Under the pieces are notes generated by a model. It was not told the DNA's origin. It was given only the letters and a program-made list of their open reading frames with translations, and ran no database searches. A stretch of DNA of 37,279 nt from JAKJBL01 sp964461335 (lineage in GTDB: Bacteria > Bacillota > Clostridia > Christensenellales > CAG-138), in NCBI GenBank assembly GCA_964461335.1, contig CAYWTY010000006.1, forward strand, positions 1-37,279. Direction: 5' to 3'. Positions 1 to 6,819 of the stretch are shown here, one piece after another. Position numbers and translations under genes: made by a program. The first letter of the stretch is position 1. Every line of letters begins with the position of its first letter.

Positions 1-113
1 AATCGGGGGTTTTCTCTTGCTTCTTTCTGTTACCTATGTAGTGTATCTCAACATTGTTACTGTATAATTCTATATTCTTTGTACAGCATAAGCGTATGCA
101 GCAAAAAGGCAAG

Positions 114-464
114 ATGCATAAAATTATAGGTATATCTGCGGCTGTTGGAACAGGCATTGCAAATGGCCTTTTTGGAGCAGGCGGCGGAATTCTTGCTGTT
201 ATAATACTAAAAAGGCTTGATAAGTTAAATTCAGAGCGCGCGCATTCAACTGCGCTTATGGTAATGCTGCCCCTTTCCATTATAAGCACTGTGGTATATA
301 TGCTTCGCGGTGCGCTTGAAATAGAGGCAGCTCTGCCTGTTATTCTCGGGATGCTTCCTGGGAGCTTCCTTGGCGCAAGGCTGCTTGGCAAGCTTCGCCC
401 GTTTTGGATAGACAGCCTCTTTTGCCTGCTTATGCTTGTTGCAGGCATACGCCTACTGCTATGA
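114..464 (+). CDS. TSUP-family half-size membrane protein, N-terminal-type half
   Basis: Small hydrophobic protein of about 116 residues, similar to one repeat of the TSUP (TauE/SafE, formerly DUF81) exporters of sulfite, sulfonates or other anions. The family signature, a glycine-rich GxxxGxFGxGGG stretch, is seen near the N terminus (GIANGLFGAGGG), followed by three more hydrophobic segments. A usual TSUP protein has about 250 residues in two such repeats, so this is half of one. The ATG at 114 was chosen because the first helix follows at once; ATGs at 54 and 96 are in frame, and none has a strong ribosome binding site. The stop overlaps the start of the next half (ATGA), so the two are probably co-translated and dimerise. 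Substrate unknown. Confidence 0.75.
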   Translation: MHKIIGISAAVGTGIANGLFGAGGGILAVIILKRLDKLNSERAHSTALMVMLPLSIISTVVYMLRGALEIEAALPVILGMLPGSFLGARLLGKLRPFWIDSLFCLLMLVAGIRLLL

Positions 465-826
465 ACTTCTTTCTATTGCTTATTACAGGGTTTGCTTCCG
501 GAATCCTCTCTGGCATGGGTATGGGCGGAGGTACAGTTTTAATACCGATTCTTACTTTGCTTGCAGGCATAGGCCAGCATGAAGCGCAAGGCATAAATAT
601 GCTCGCCTTCCTTCCCGGCGCGCTGCTTGCATTATGGGTACACCATAAGAGTGACAGGCTTGAAACAAAAGCTGCTCTGCCTCTTATACTTTTTGGCAGC
701 TTAGGCGCAACCTTTGGCGCATTTCTTGCAACAGCTATTGATGCAGGCTGGCTTAGAAAAGCATTTGGCGCGTTTTTAATTGCACTTGCAGTAATTCAAT
801 GGCTTAATGCAAGAAAGCAAGAATAG
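461..826 (+). CDS. TSUP-family half-size membrane protein, C-terminal-type half
   Basis: About 121 residues, again one TSUP repeat, with the signature GFASGILSGMGMGGG near the N terminus followed by helices ending in a basic tail. It starts at an ATG that overlaps the stop of the preceding half by four bases, a layout typical of translational coupling. An earlier in-frame ATG at 404 lies inside the upstream gene and would add a non-hydrophobic extension, so it was not used. Together the pair would rebuild a complete exporter. Because both halves carry the glycine motif, they look like two complete repeats, not one gene broken by a frameshift. Confidence 0.78.
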   Translation: MNFFLLLITGFASGILSGMGMGGGTVLIPILTLLAGIGQHEAQGINMLAFLPGALLALWVHHKSDRLETKAALPLILFGSLGATFGAFLATAIDAGWLRKAFGAFLIALAVIQWLNARKQE

Positions 827-950
827 TGCTGCGCATACTAAAAAAGCAGCCGGATTTGTCAGAAAACCCAATGGAGTATATACTAATGTTGCTGCGTACT
901 GATGCTAAGCGCAGAGAATACGCACAATAATAAGGAATACGGCAAAACAC

Positions 951-1868
951 TTGGAAGAAAACTCTCCTAAATTAAACACATTCAAACAAACAGCTCTGTT
1001 TCTGATTCTCCCGCTTGCAGCACTTTTGCTCGGCCTTTGGTTTTCAAGGTTTGGGGTTGATAAGCCCAAGCCGCCCTTAAAAGTCGGCCTTGTAGATAGT
1101 GACCCGCTTTCATATTGTGCATTCGGGTTGCTTGAAAGCGGCGCCCCAAATTTTGAAGTAATAAAGTTTACAAGCTATGAAGAGCTCCTAAGCTCGTTTA
1201 AAGAAGCTTCAGTAGATTCCTGCCTTATACGCGCTAAAGATATTTCAAAGCTTAATGCAGATGAAGTCCATATTGGAGCAGTAACTTCTTATTTGAACCT
1301 GATTGCAATTGAAAACGGCAAAACTATTTCTTCGCTTGCTGACCTTGAAGCAATAAATATCCTGCTTCCTGATACTATTGATGGTACACCCGAACTTTTG
1401 ATGCTCGAAAAGCTGCTCCTCAACTTAGAGATTGAACCTGCGTTTACATTTGAAAGCGAAACTATGCTTTTAGAGCGCGCAAAAAGCGGCAAGTTTAACA
1501 TAATGCTTGTACCTGCTTCATTGAGCGCAAAGGTGCTTAAAGAAAACAGCAAGTATACGAGTGCATTTAGCCTTGCGAAACAGTGGAAGCGCCTGCTTTC
1601 ATCTTCACCGCCTGCTGGCAGTTTTTTTGTAGTTAGAAACGACTATATGGAAACAGGAAGCATACGGCTTAAGAGCGCACTTGCATCAATTGAAAGAGCA
1701 ATAAGCTTTATGGCTTCAAAGCGCAAAAAAGCCGCTATACTCATAGCGGCAAACGGGTTTGAAGAGTATAGCGACTATATCAGAAAGACAATCCCCCATT
1801 GTATGTTTGCTTTTCTTGAGGGCAGAGCTATGGCTGAGCCTATGGAGCAGCTCGCCCTGCTTAAATAA
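951..1868 (+). CDS. Membrane-anchored protein resembling a substrate-binding protein
   Basis: Protein of 305 residues starting at a TTG; a weak purine-rich stretch (TAAGGAAT) lies about 12-18 bases upstream. One hydrophobic segment at about residues 12-31 lacks a lipobox cysteine, so it looks like an uncleaved anchor or signal peptide. The rest (KVGLVDSDPLSYCAFGLLES, then a LADLEAINILLPD segment) has the rhythm of NMT1/TauA-type periplasmic binding domains: a beta-strand opening, a 'sLaDLea' segment and a second lobe. No permease or ATPase gene is adjacent. It could supply a distant transporter, or be a sensor domain without one. It follows the TSUP pair on the same strand after a 124-base gap without a clear terminator. 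Family assignment is tentative. Confidence 0.5.
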   Translation: MEENSPKLNTFKQTALFLILPLAALLLGLWFSRFGVDKPKPPLKVGLVDSDPLSYCAFGLLESGAPNFEVIKFTSYEELLSSFKEASVDSCLIRAKDISKLNADEVHIGAVTSYLNLIAIENGKTISSLADLEAINILLPDTIDGTPELLMLEKLLLNLEIEPAFTFESETMLLERAKSGKFNIMLVPASLSAKVLKENSKYTSAFSLAKQWKRLLSSSPPAGSFFVVRNDYMETGSIRLKSALASIERAISFMASKRKKAAILIAANGFEEYSDYIRKTIPHCMFAFLEGRAMAEPMEQLALLK

Positions 1869-1884
1869 GCAGAAGTTGTAAGAA

Positions 1885-4518
1885 TTACATCCACTCGCCG
1901 TAGCGCAGCATATAGCGCTTTTTAATGAACTGGACGCAAATCAAATATGCAGAAAGTATGGCAATGAGCCATGGGGCAAACTGCACAGGCAGGCGCTGCA
2001 AGTCAAGTACAGACGAAAAATCCGAAAACCCGATAAATAAGGCAATGCCTGCAACTGCGAGTGTTGGCAAAAACAGCGCCATTGAGGGCATGCTCTGAAT
2101 AAAGGGCAGCTTTGAAGTGCGTATCATATAAATAACAAGCACCTGCGAGACTGTGCCAAAAACAAACCAGCCGCATTGGAACAACGGAGAAAGCTCCATT
2201 GTGTTTGCGCCAATAGCCCACCACATAACGCCAAAGCAAAGTATGTCAAATATCGAGCTAAGCGGCCCTAAATATAGCATGAAGGATTTTATTGACTTTG
2301 TCTCCCATTTGCGCGGTTTTTTTATGTATTCGCTGTCAATGCTGTCAAAAGGTATGCCCATTTGAGAAAAATCATACAAAAGGTTCTGCGCCAAAATCTG
2401 AACAGGGAGCATAGGCAGAAATGGGAGGAAGATTGAGGCTGCAAGTACAGCAATCATATTGCCGAAATTACCGCTTGCTGCCATCTTTATGTATTTAATT
2501 ATGTTGCCGAACGTTTTCCTGCCTTCAATAACCCCTTCTTCAAGCACCATAAGGTCCTTTTTCAAAAGAATTATATCTGCGGTTTCTTTTGCAATATCAA
2601 CTGCGCTGTCAACTGAGATTCCGACATCCGCCTGCCTTAAGGGCAAAGCGTCATTTATGCCGTCGCCTAAATAGCCAACTGTATTGCCCGATGTTTGAAA
2701 CGCCTTTACAACACGCTCTTTCTGTGTAGGGGAAAGCTTTGCAAAAAGGTCGCATGTTTTTATAGCATTAAGAAGCTCTGCATCGTCCATTCGCTCTACA
2801 TCCCTGCCTGTAAGCAGATATGAGGCATTGACTCCGACCTTTGTGCATACCTTGCGTGCTACACCCTCACTATCCCCTGTTAAAACAACTGTACGCACCC
2901 CATGTTCCTTAAGCGCTAAAATTGCTGCAGCAGCACTTTCTTTCGGTGGGTCAAGCAAGCCTATAAAGCCTATTAAAACCATATCGCGCTCATCCGAAAC
3001 CCCGAATGTGCCAACATCCGGAACTTCGTTCTTTTGTGCAACAGCAATCATCCTTAAGCCGTCTGAATTGTGTTTTTCGTAAGTTGCAAGCGCAATTCTA
3101 CGAGCTTCTTCATCCATTGGTATAACCTTGCCATTAACCTCAAGAAAAGAGGAGATTGCGATTATTTCCTCAACTGCGCCTTTTGTAATAAGCTGCCTTT
3201 TGCCGTTTTTATCAAGGAGCACAACGCTCATCCTGCGGCGTGCAAAGTCGAAGGGGATTTCGTCAACTCTGCTGTAATTTGCTAATGCTGCATTAAGCCC
3301 ATATTGCTTTGCTCTGTTTATAATAGCAAGGTCTATAAGGTTTTTAAGCCCTGTTTGGAAGGCGCTGTTTAAGTATGCGTGGCGAAGGATTCGCGTATCA
3401 TCGTTTCCGTGCAAATCCATATATTTTTCGAGCACGATTTTGTCTTCTGTAAGGGTTCCGGTTTTATCCGTACAGAGGATATTCATTTCCCCAAACACTT
3501 GAATTGCTCCAAGCGTACGCACAATTACCTGATGCTTTGACATTGTCACAGCGCCCTTTGCTAAGGTGGATGTCATTATAACAGGCAGCATTTCAGGGGT
3601 TAGGCCAACAGCTACGCTAACTGAAAAAAGCAGAGCGCTAGGCCAGCTCCCCTTTGCAAGCACATTTATTAGGAATACCACAGGAACCATTACAAACATC
3701 ATGCTAAGCAGGAGCTTGCTAATTGAGTCAACCCCCCGCTCAAAGCTTGTCTTTGCTCTGTCGCCTGAGAGCGACTTTGCCATTGAGCCAAAATAGGTTT
3801 CATCCCCTGTTGCCAAAACAACTGCAAGCGCGCTCCCGCTTATTATGTTTGAGCCCATGAAGCCTATATTCGCCAAATCAGTAAGTGTATTATGAGCCCC
3901 GTTTGAAGTTGAAGAGAATTTTTCAATAGGGTTTGATTCGCCCGTAATTGCAGCCTGAGCTACGAAAGTATCCTTTGTTCTTAAAAACCGCACATCCGCA
4001 GGCACCATATCCCCTGCTGAAAGGCGCACAATATCACCTGGCACAACTTCATCTAAAGGAATTTCAATAAGTTTGCTGCTGCGCCAGACATCCGCCTTGT
4101 TTGAAATCATTTTTGCGAGCTTGCCAACTGCAGAATCAGAACGCTGACTCTGCACAAAGGCAATAAGGCTTGCAAGGAATACAAGCGCAAGAATAATCAT
4201 TACTGTGGAATAGTCAGGCTCAGTAGAAGCAATGACATCAGTAATATATGTTAAAATTGCAATTACTATAAGCACAATATTAAAGGGGTTAATGAGCGCA
4301 TCCTTAAGCCTGTAGAGTGCAGTATTGCTTTTGCCAGGCGTTATGACATTCTTCCCGTATTCATCTAGCCTTTCTTCAGCCTCTTCATCAGTTAAGCCTT
4401 CTTCATCTGTAGAAAGCTCGCCAAGGAGCGCCTCAGAGTCCCACTTTGAGTATTGACGCAGTTTTTCTTCAATTCCAAGCGTGTTTTTTTCAATCTCGCT
4501 CTTAATCTTGTTATTCAC
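1885..4518 (-). CDS. mgtA: Magnesium-translocating P-type ATPase (MgtA/MgtB type, P3B)
   Basis: P-type ATPase of 877 residues, near the usual length for MgtA/MgtB, which import Mg2+ across the cytoplasmic membrane at the cost of ATP. Visible in order: an N-terminal cation-ATPase domain (about 20-80), an actuator TGES motif near residue 193, the phosphorylation loop CTDKTGTLTED with its catalytic Asp near 350, the hinge GDGINDALPLRQADVGIS near 619, and a hydrophobic C-terminal block ending in a basic tail. The start at 4518 is an ATT-CCA-GTG context read as GTG, with AGAAAGGACTG upstream as ribosome binding site. Its transcript has a long structured leader with an upstream ORF and terminator, so expression is probably controlled by attenuation in response to Mg2+. 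It converges on the upstream plus-strand gene with only 16 bases between stops. Mg2+ specificity is inferred from the family. Confidence 0.93.
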   Translation of the reverse strand: MNNKIKSEIEKNTLGIEEKLRQYSKWDSEALLGELSTDEEGLTDEEAEERLDEYGKNVITPGKSNTALYRLKDALINPFNIVLIVIAILTYITDVIASTEPDYSTVMIILALVFLASLIAFVQSQRSDSAVGKLAKMISNKADVWRSSKLIEIPLDEVVPGDIVRLSAGDMVPADVRFLRTKDTFVAQAAITGESNPIEKFSSTSNGAHNTLTDLANIGFMGSNIISGSALAVVLATGDETYFGSMAKSLSGDRAKTSFERGVDSISKLLLSMMFVMVPVVFLINVLAKGSWPSALLFSVSVAVGLTPEMLPVIMTSTLAKGAVTMSKHQVIVRTLGAIQVFGEMNILCTDKTGTLTEDKIVLEKYMDLHGNDDTRILRHAYLNSAFQTGLKNLIDLAIINRAKQYGLNAALANYSRVDEIPFDFARRRMSVVLLDKNGKRQLITKGAVEEIIAISSFLEVNGKVIPMDEEARRIALATYEKHNSDGLRMIAVAQKNEVPDVGTFGVSDERDMVLIGFIGLLDPPKESAAAAILALKEHGVRTVVLTGDSEGVARKVCTKVGVNASYLLTGRDVERMDDAELLNAIKTCDLFAKLSPTQKERVVKAFQTSGNTVGYLGDGINDALPLRQADVGISVDSAVDIAKETADIILLKKDLMVLEEGVIEGRKTFGNIIKYIKMAASGNFGNMIAVLAASIFLPFLPMLPVQILAQNLLYDFSQMGIPFDSIDSEYIKKPRKWETKSIKSFMLYLGPLSSIFDILCFGVMWWAIGANTMELSPLFQCGWFVFGTVSQVLVIYMIRTSKLPFIQSMPSMALFLPTLAVAGIALFIGFSDFSSVLDLQRLPVQFAPWLIAILSAYLICVQFIKKRYMLRYGEWM

Positions 4519-4573
4519 TGGAATCAGTCCTTTCTATTATAAGTATCCCCCAGTGAAGCTGTTTAACGGCAAT

Positions 4574-4596
4574 AAAAAACTGCCCTCAACAGGCAG
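4574..4596 (-). terminator. Intrinsic terminator inside the mgtA leader
   Basis: Read on the minus strand, CTGCC and GGCAG form a stem around a 7-base loop, followed at once by six T residues. It lies about 55 bases before the mgtA start and downstream of the short upstream ORF, so it would stop transcription before the structural gene. The 5' arm and loop can instead pair with a sequence inside the upstream ORF (4668-4676 with 4586-4594), which would prevent termination. Confidence 0.75.
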
Positions 4597-4624
4597 CAAC
4601 ATCATGCATGAACGGATTTGTCCA

Positions 4625-4735
4625 TTAGCCGGAATAAACGCTGGACAACAGCCCGTAACAGTCATTAGCCCGTTGATTAGTGCTTCTACGCGGGGAATCG
4701 AGAACACTGAGAGGTTCTCGAGGGTTGCCGTCCAT
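4625..4735 (-). CDS. Putative mgtA leader peptide (36 codons)
   Basis: ORF too short for routine gene calling. It starts at ATG with a good ribosome binding site (AAGGAAGTG, five bases before the start) and begins MDGNPREPLSVLDSPRRS. It lies between the mgtA promoter and the leader terminator. Three prolines and three acidic residues fall in the first 15 codons (NP, EP and SP pairs). Enterobacterial MgtL likewise starts with an acidic/Pro-rich stretch (MEPDPTP), which destabilises ribosomes at low Mg2+. Codons 20-23 form one arm of a possible antiterminator, so the ribosome's position on this ORF would decide between termination and read-through. A longer GTG-started frame in the same place (4537-4743) has its start inside this ribosome binding site and is less likely. 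Function is inferred from layout only. Confidence 0.6.
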   Translation of the reverse strand: MDGNPREPLSVLDSPRRSTNQRANDCYGLLSSVYSG

Positions 4736-4770
4736 AAATTCACTTCCTTTCGGGTTGACCCTTGTATTTA

Positions 4771-4799
4771 AATATAGCATTATAAAAATATGGAGTCAA
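4771..4799 (-). promoter_or_regulatory. Promoter of mgtA
   Basis: Minus-strand -35 TTGACT (4794-4799) and -10 TATATT (4771-4776), spaced by 17 bases. It points into the mgtA leader and diverges from the promoter of the DUF5320 operon about 40 bases away. Confidence 0.7.
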
Positions 4800-4835
4800 C
4801 TTTTGCTTTTGTTTTATAAACAATAAAAATAGTTA

Positions 4836-4864
4836 TTGACATATGCCAGTAATGGGCTTATCAT
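4836..4864 (+). promoter_or_regulatory. Promoter of the DUF5320-NifX-MinD operon
   Basis: Perfect -35 TTGACA (4836-4841) and -10 TATCAT (4859-4864), 17 bases apart, just upstream of a palindrome and the first gene. A near-match to half of that palindrome (CATATGCCA) lies in the spacer at about 4840-4848, suggesting repression. Confidence 0.75.
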
Positions 4865-4871
4865 ATACTTA

Positions 4872-4885
4872 ATGGCATATGCCAT
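4872..4885. promoter_or_regulatory. 14-bp perfect palindrome, probable operator
   Basis: ATGGCATATGCCAT reads the same on both strands and sits at the expected transcription start of the operon, six bases before the AAAGGAGGTG ribosome binding site. The related ACATATGCCA in the promoter spacer could be a second, weaker site. The obvious candidate binder is the DUF134 helix-turn-helix protein in the same operon; that link is inference. Confidence 0.6.
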
Positions 4886-4906
4886 AAACTAAAGGAGGTG
4901 TTTTTA

Positions 4907-5167
4907 ATGCCAAGAGGAGACGGAACAGGCCCCATGGGCTCTGGCCCATTAACAGGGAGAGGCTTGGGTGCATGCAAAGGCGCAATGCCCGGCTATGGCG
5001 CAGGCTATGGCAGAGGCTTTGGCCGCCGCGGGCTTGGCTGCAGCCGCGAGTTTTACAATTATGCGAATGCTCCTATGCCTGCAACAGACAAACAATGGCT
5101 TTTAGAGCATAAAAAGCGGCTTGAAGCAAGCTTGGAAGCTGTAAACAAAAGCTTAGAGGAACAATAG
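4907..5167 (+). CDS. DUF5320-family glycine-rich small protein
   Basis: Protein of 86 residues starting at the ATG six bases after a perfect AAAGGAGGTG. The first part is a Gly/Arg/Met-rich stretch (MPRGDGTGPMGSGPLTGRG) followed by GYGAGYGRGFGRRGLGC, typical of DUF5320 proteins. The C-terminal third (KQWLLEHKKRLEASLEAVN) should form a coiled coil. Such proteins are commonly encoded next to NifX-like and MinD/ferredoxin ATPase genes, as here, but their role is unknown. Two cysteines (GACKGA, GLGCSR) might bind metal. It opens the operon and is separated from the next gene by a strong hairpin. Confidence 0.8.
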   Translation: MPRGDGTGPMGSGPLTGRGLGACKGAMPGYGAGYGRGFGRRGLGCSREFYNYANAPMPATDKQWLLEHKKRLEASLEAVNKSLEEQ

Positions 5168-5175
5168 TAGAATTT

Positions 5176-5208
5176 GCAAAGCTGCAGGAAGTTTCCTGCT
5201 GCTTTTGC
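5176..5208 (+). other. Strong RNA hairpin between the first and second genes of the operon
   Basis: GCAGGAA and TTCCTGC pair around a two-base loop, and the flanking GCAAAGC and GCTTTTGC extend the stem with a small irregularity. No T tract follows, so it is more likely an mRNA processing or stabilising element, keeping the first gene's message more abundant, than a terminator. Confidence 0.5.
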
Positions 5209-5225
5209 ATGAAAGTTGAGGAAGT

Positions 5226-5597
5226 ATGCCGCGACCAAGAAAATGGAGGAGAGTCTGCGCGCTCCCTTTAAGCGCCCAATTTGGGCCGCTAAGCGCAATC
5301 CCCGATACTTTGCACACTGTGAGCATGACTGTTGATGAATACGAGACTATTCGCCTAATTGACATGGAAAGGCTAACGCAGGAAGAATGCGCCTTACGCA
5401 TGAACATTGCACGCTCAACAGTGCAGGGTATATACGATACAGCAAGAAGGAAGCTTGCAGATTCCCTTATAAACGGTAAGGCGCTTATTATAGGCGGAGG
5501 TGAGTATATCCTTTGTGACGGAATGCAACCTCATTGCGGCAGCTGCCAAAGACACCGCCGTAGAGGCAGACGGTGGGAAACAGAAAAGGAGGAATAA
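5226..5597 (+). CDS. DUF134 (UPF0251) helix-turn-helix protein
   Basis: Protein of 123 residues with the standard DUF134 N terminus (MPRPRKWRRVC) and a sigma-70 region 4-like helix-turn-helix at about residues 34-75 (VDEYETIRLIDMERLTQEE, then MNIARSTVQGIYDTARRKL). The C terminus has a CGSC pair and a very basic tail. It is most likely a DNA-binding regulator, possibly metal- or redox-responsive through its cysteines. It sits second in the operon, and the palindrome at 4872-4885 is a plausible target for autoregulation. No target is established for the family that I know of. Confidence 0.85.
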   Translation: MPRPRKWRRVCALPLSAQFGPLSAIPDTLHTVSMTVDEYETIRLIDMERLTQEECALRMNIARSTVQGIYDTARRKLADSLINGKALIIGGGEYILCDGMQPHCGSCQRHRRRGRRWETEKEE

Positions 5598-5601
5598 AAT
5601 A

Positions 5602-5985
5602 ATGATAGCAATCTCAAGCACAGGCAACACAGACTCAGCACTTAGTGACCCGCGTTTTGGAAGGTGCGAATATTTTGCAATTTACAACCCTAAAAATAGC
5701 ACCTACACATTTATAGAAAACAAGGCGCAAAGCGCAAGCGGAGGCGCAGGCATTGCTGCTTCGCAGCAGCTTATTGATATAGGCGTAGAAACTGTTTTAA
5801 CAGGCAATTTGGGCCCGAACGCTTATAATGTGTTAAAAAGCGCAGGTATACGCGCATACCGCACAGCAAGTGTTAAGGTATGCGAGGCAGTTGAATTATT
5901 TAAAAATGGGAAGCTTGCTGCAATCGACGAAGCAGGGGAGGCGCATGCAGGCATGAAAAAAGGCTTTAGAGGGGGCTTAGAATAA
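5602..5985 (+). CDS. Dinitrogenase Fe-Mo cofactor biosynthesis (NifX/NifB C-terminal) domain protein
   Basis: Protein of 127 residues covering one whole NifX-type domain. It opens MIAISSTGNTDSALSDPRFG with RCEYF, has the SGGAGIAASQQLIDIGVETV core, and ends with a short glycine-rich tail. Family members bind Fe-Mo cofactor precursors or other metal-sulfur clusters, but most stand-alone copies in anaerobes have no nitrogenase and no known task. None of the nitrogenase structural genes is present here. The ATG at 5602 was chosen because the domain starts there and AAAAGGAGG lies eleven bases upstream; longer in-frame starts would overlap the DUF134 gene. The stop is directly followed by the next gene's start. 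Confidence 0.88.
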   Translation: MIAISSTGNTDSALSDPRFGRCEYFAIYNPKNSTYTFIENKAQSASGGAGIAASQQLIDIGVETVLTGNLGPNAYNVLKSAGIRAYRTASVKVCEAVELFKNGKLAAIDEAGEAHAGMKKGFRGGLE

Positions 5986-6819
5986 TTGAAGCTTTGTATT
6001 CTTAGCGGCAAAGGGGGCACAGGCAAAACAACGCTTGCAGTAAACCTTGCGCTAACATTAAACTGCGCTTATTTTGACTGCGATGTAGAAGAGCCAAACG
6101 GCTTTATATTCCTTAAGCCTGAGTCTGTTTCTTCAGAAGAAACGCTTGTTGAGTATCCGCTCTTTGACGCAGAGCTATGCACCCTTTGCAATAATTGTGT
6201 GCGCGCATGCCAGTTCAATGCGCTTGCAGGCACAAAAAAGGAAATCCTGCTTTTTAAAGAGCTCTGCCATGGCTGCCGTGCATGCGGCCTTGTATGTGAA
6301 GAAGGCGCAGTAACCTTTGCCAAAAGGGCAATCGGGGTTGTTGAAAAAGGCATTGGGCATGGAATCTTCACTGCAAGAGGTGTGCTAAACATTGGCGAAC
6401 CAATGGCAGTGCCTGTAATTAAGCACCTGCTCAAACAACTTAGCCAAGAGCAAGATGCAATACTTGACTGTGCCCCTGGCACTTCATGCAATGCAGTTAC
6501 AACCCTCCGCCATGCAGACGCAGCGCTTATTGTTACAGAACCAACTGTGTTCGGGCTTAATGATATGCATATTGCAGTTGAGCTTCTTAAGCATGTTGGG
6601 CTGCCCTTTGCAGCGTTGATAAATAAAAGCAGAGGCGAGGATGAACTGATTACGGACTACTGCATAAAAAATGGGATTAAAATTGTGGGCATTATCCCCT
6701 TTAGCAAAGAAGCTGCAATAACTTACTCCAAGGGTAAGCTTTTGCTTGAGCTGCCCGAGTATAATGCGGCATTTAAAAATATCGCAAAAAGGCTTAAGGA
6801 GGAGTATGCATGGAACTAG
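5986..6819 (+). CDS. MinD/ParA-type ATPase with inserted 2x[4Fe-4S] ferredoxin domain (first copy)
   Basis: P-loop ATPase of 277 residues, with the deviant Walker A motif SGKGGTGKT at residues 7-15. A bacterial ferredoxin insert carries two CxxCxxCxxxC clusters (Cys 65, 68, 71, 75 and 94, 97, 100, 104), and the MinD fold then resumes. Such proteins resemble Mrp/NBP35 cluster carriers and are thought to act in metal-cluster handling. It starts at TTG directly after the previous stop; the next possible start would cut the P-loop region, so the TTG is well supported. It overlaps the second copy by ten bases. The two probably form a heterodimer serving the NifX-like protein, which is inference. 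Confidence 0.88.
   Translation: MKLCILSGKGGTGKTTLAVNLALTLNCAYFDCDVEEPNGFIFLKPESVSSEETLVEYPLFDAELCTLCNNCVRACQFNALAGTKKEILLFKELCHGCRACGLVCEEGAVTFAKRAIGVVEKGIGHGIFTARGVLNIGEPMAVPVIKHLLKQLSQEQDAILDCAPGTSCNAVTTLRHADAALIVTEPTVFGLNDMHIAVELLKHVGLPFAALINKSRGEDELITDYCIKNGIKIVGIIPFSKEAAITYSKGKLLLELPEYNAAFKNIAKRLKEEYAWN

Larger units (their letters stand above)
4519..4764 (-). promoter_or_regulatory. mgtA 5' leader: attenuator with competing RNA pairings
   Basis: About 245 nt of leader between the inferred transcription start and mgtA. In minus-strand order: a small GGGT/ACCC hairpin at the 5' end, the upstream ORF, a perfect 8-bp hairpin inside it (4714-4721 with 4698-4705), a 7-bp hairpin spanning its stop codon (4642-4648 with 4618-4624), and the terminator. 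Antiterminator candidate: 4668-4676 (TCAACGGGC) with 4586-4594 (GCCTGTTGA), nine pairs including one G-U, which removes the terminator's 5' arm. I find none of the conserved M-box, NiCo or yybP-ykoY core sequences. Confidence 0.6.

Noticed and set aside
114..826. Frameshifted single TSUP gene
   Set aside because: Each half has its own start, glycine motif and natural end, and the four-base overlap is the standard coupling layout.
4537..4743. 68-codon GTG-started ORF in the mgtA leader
   Set aside because: Its start lies inside the ribosome binding site of the better placed 36-codon ORF and it runs through the terminator; composition is not protein-like.
4519..4764. M-box (ykoK) Mg2+ riboswitch in the mgtA leader
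   Set aside because: The conserved M-box core (GGUGAGGCUCCU, the CCACUGCCC region and the GCUAAAGCUC end) is not present on either strand; the leader is better explained by an upstream ORF with attenuation.
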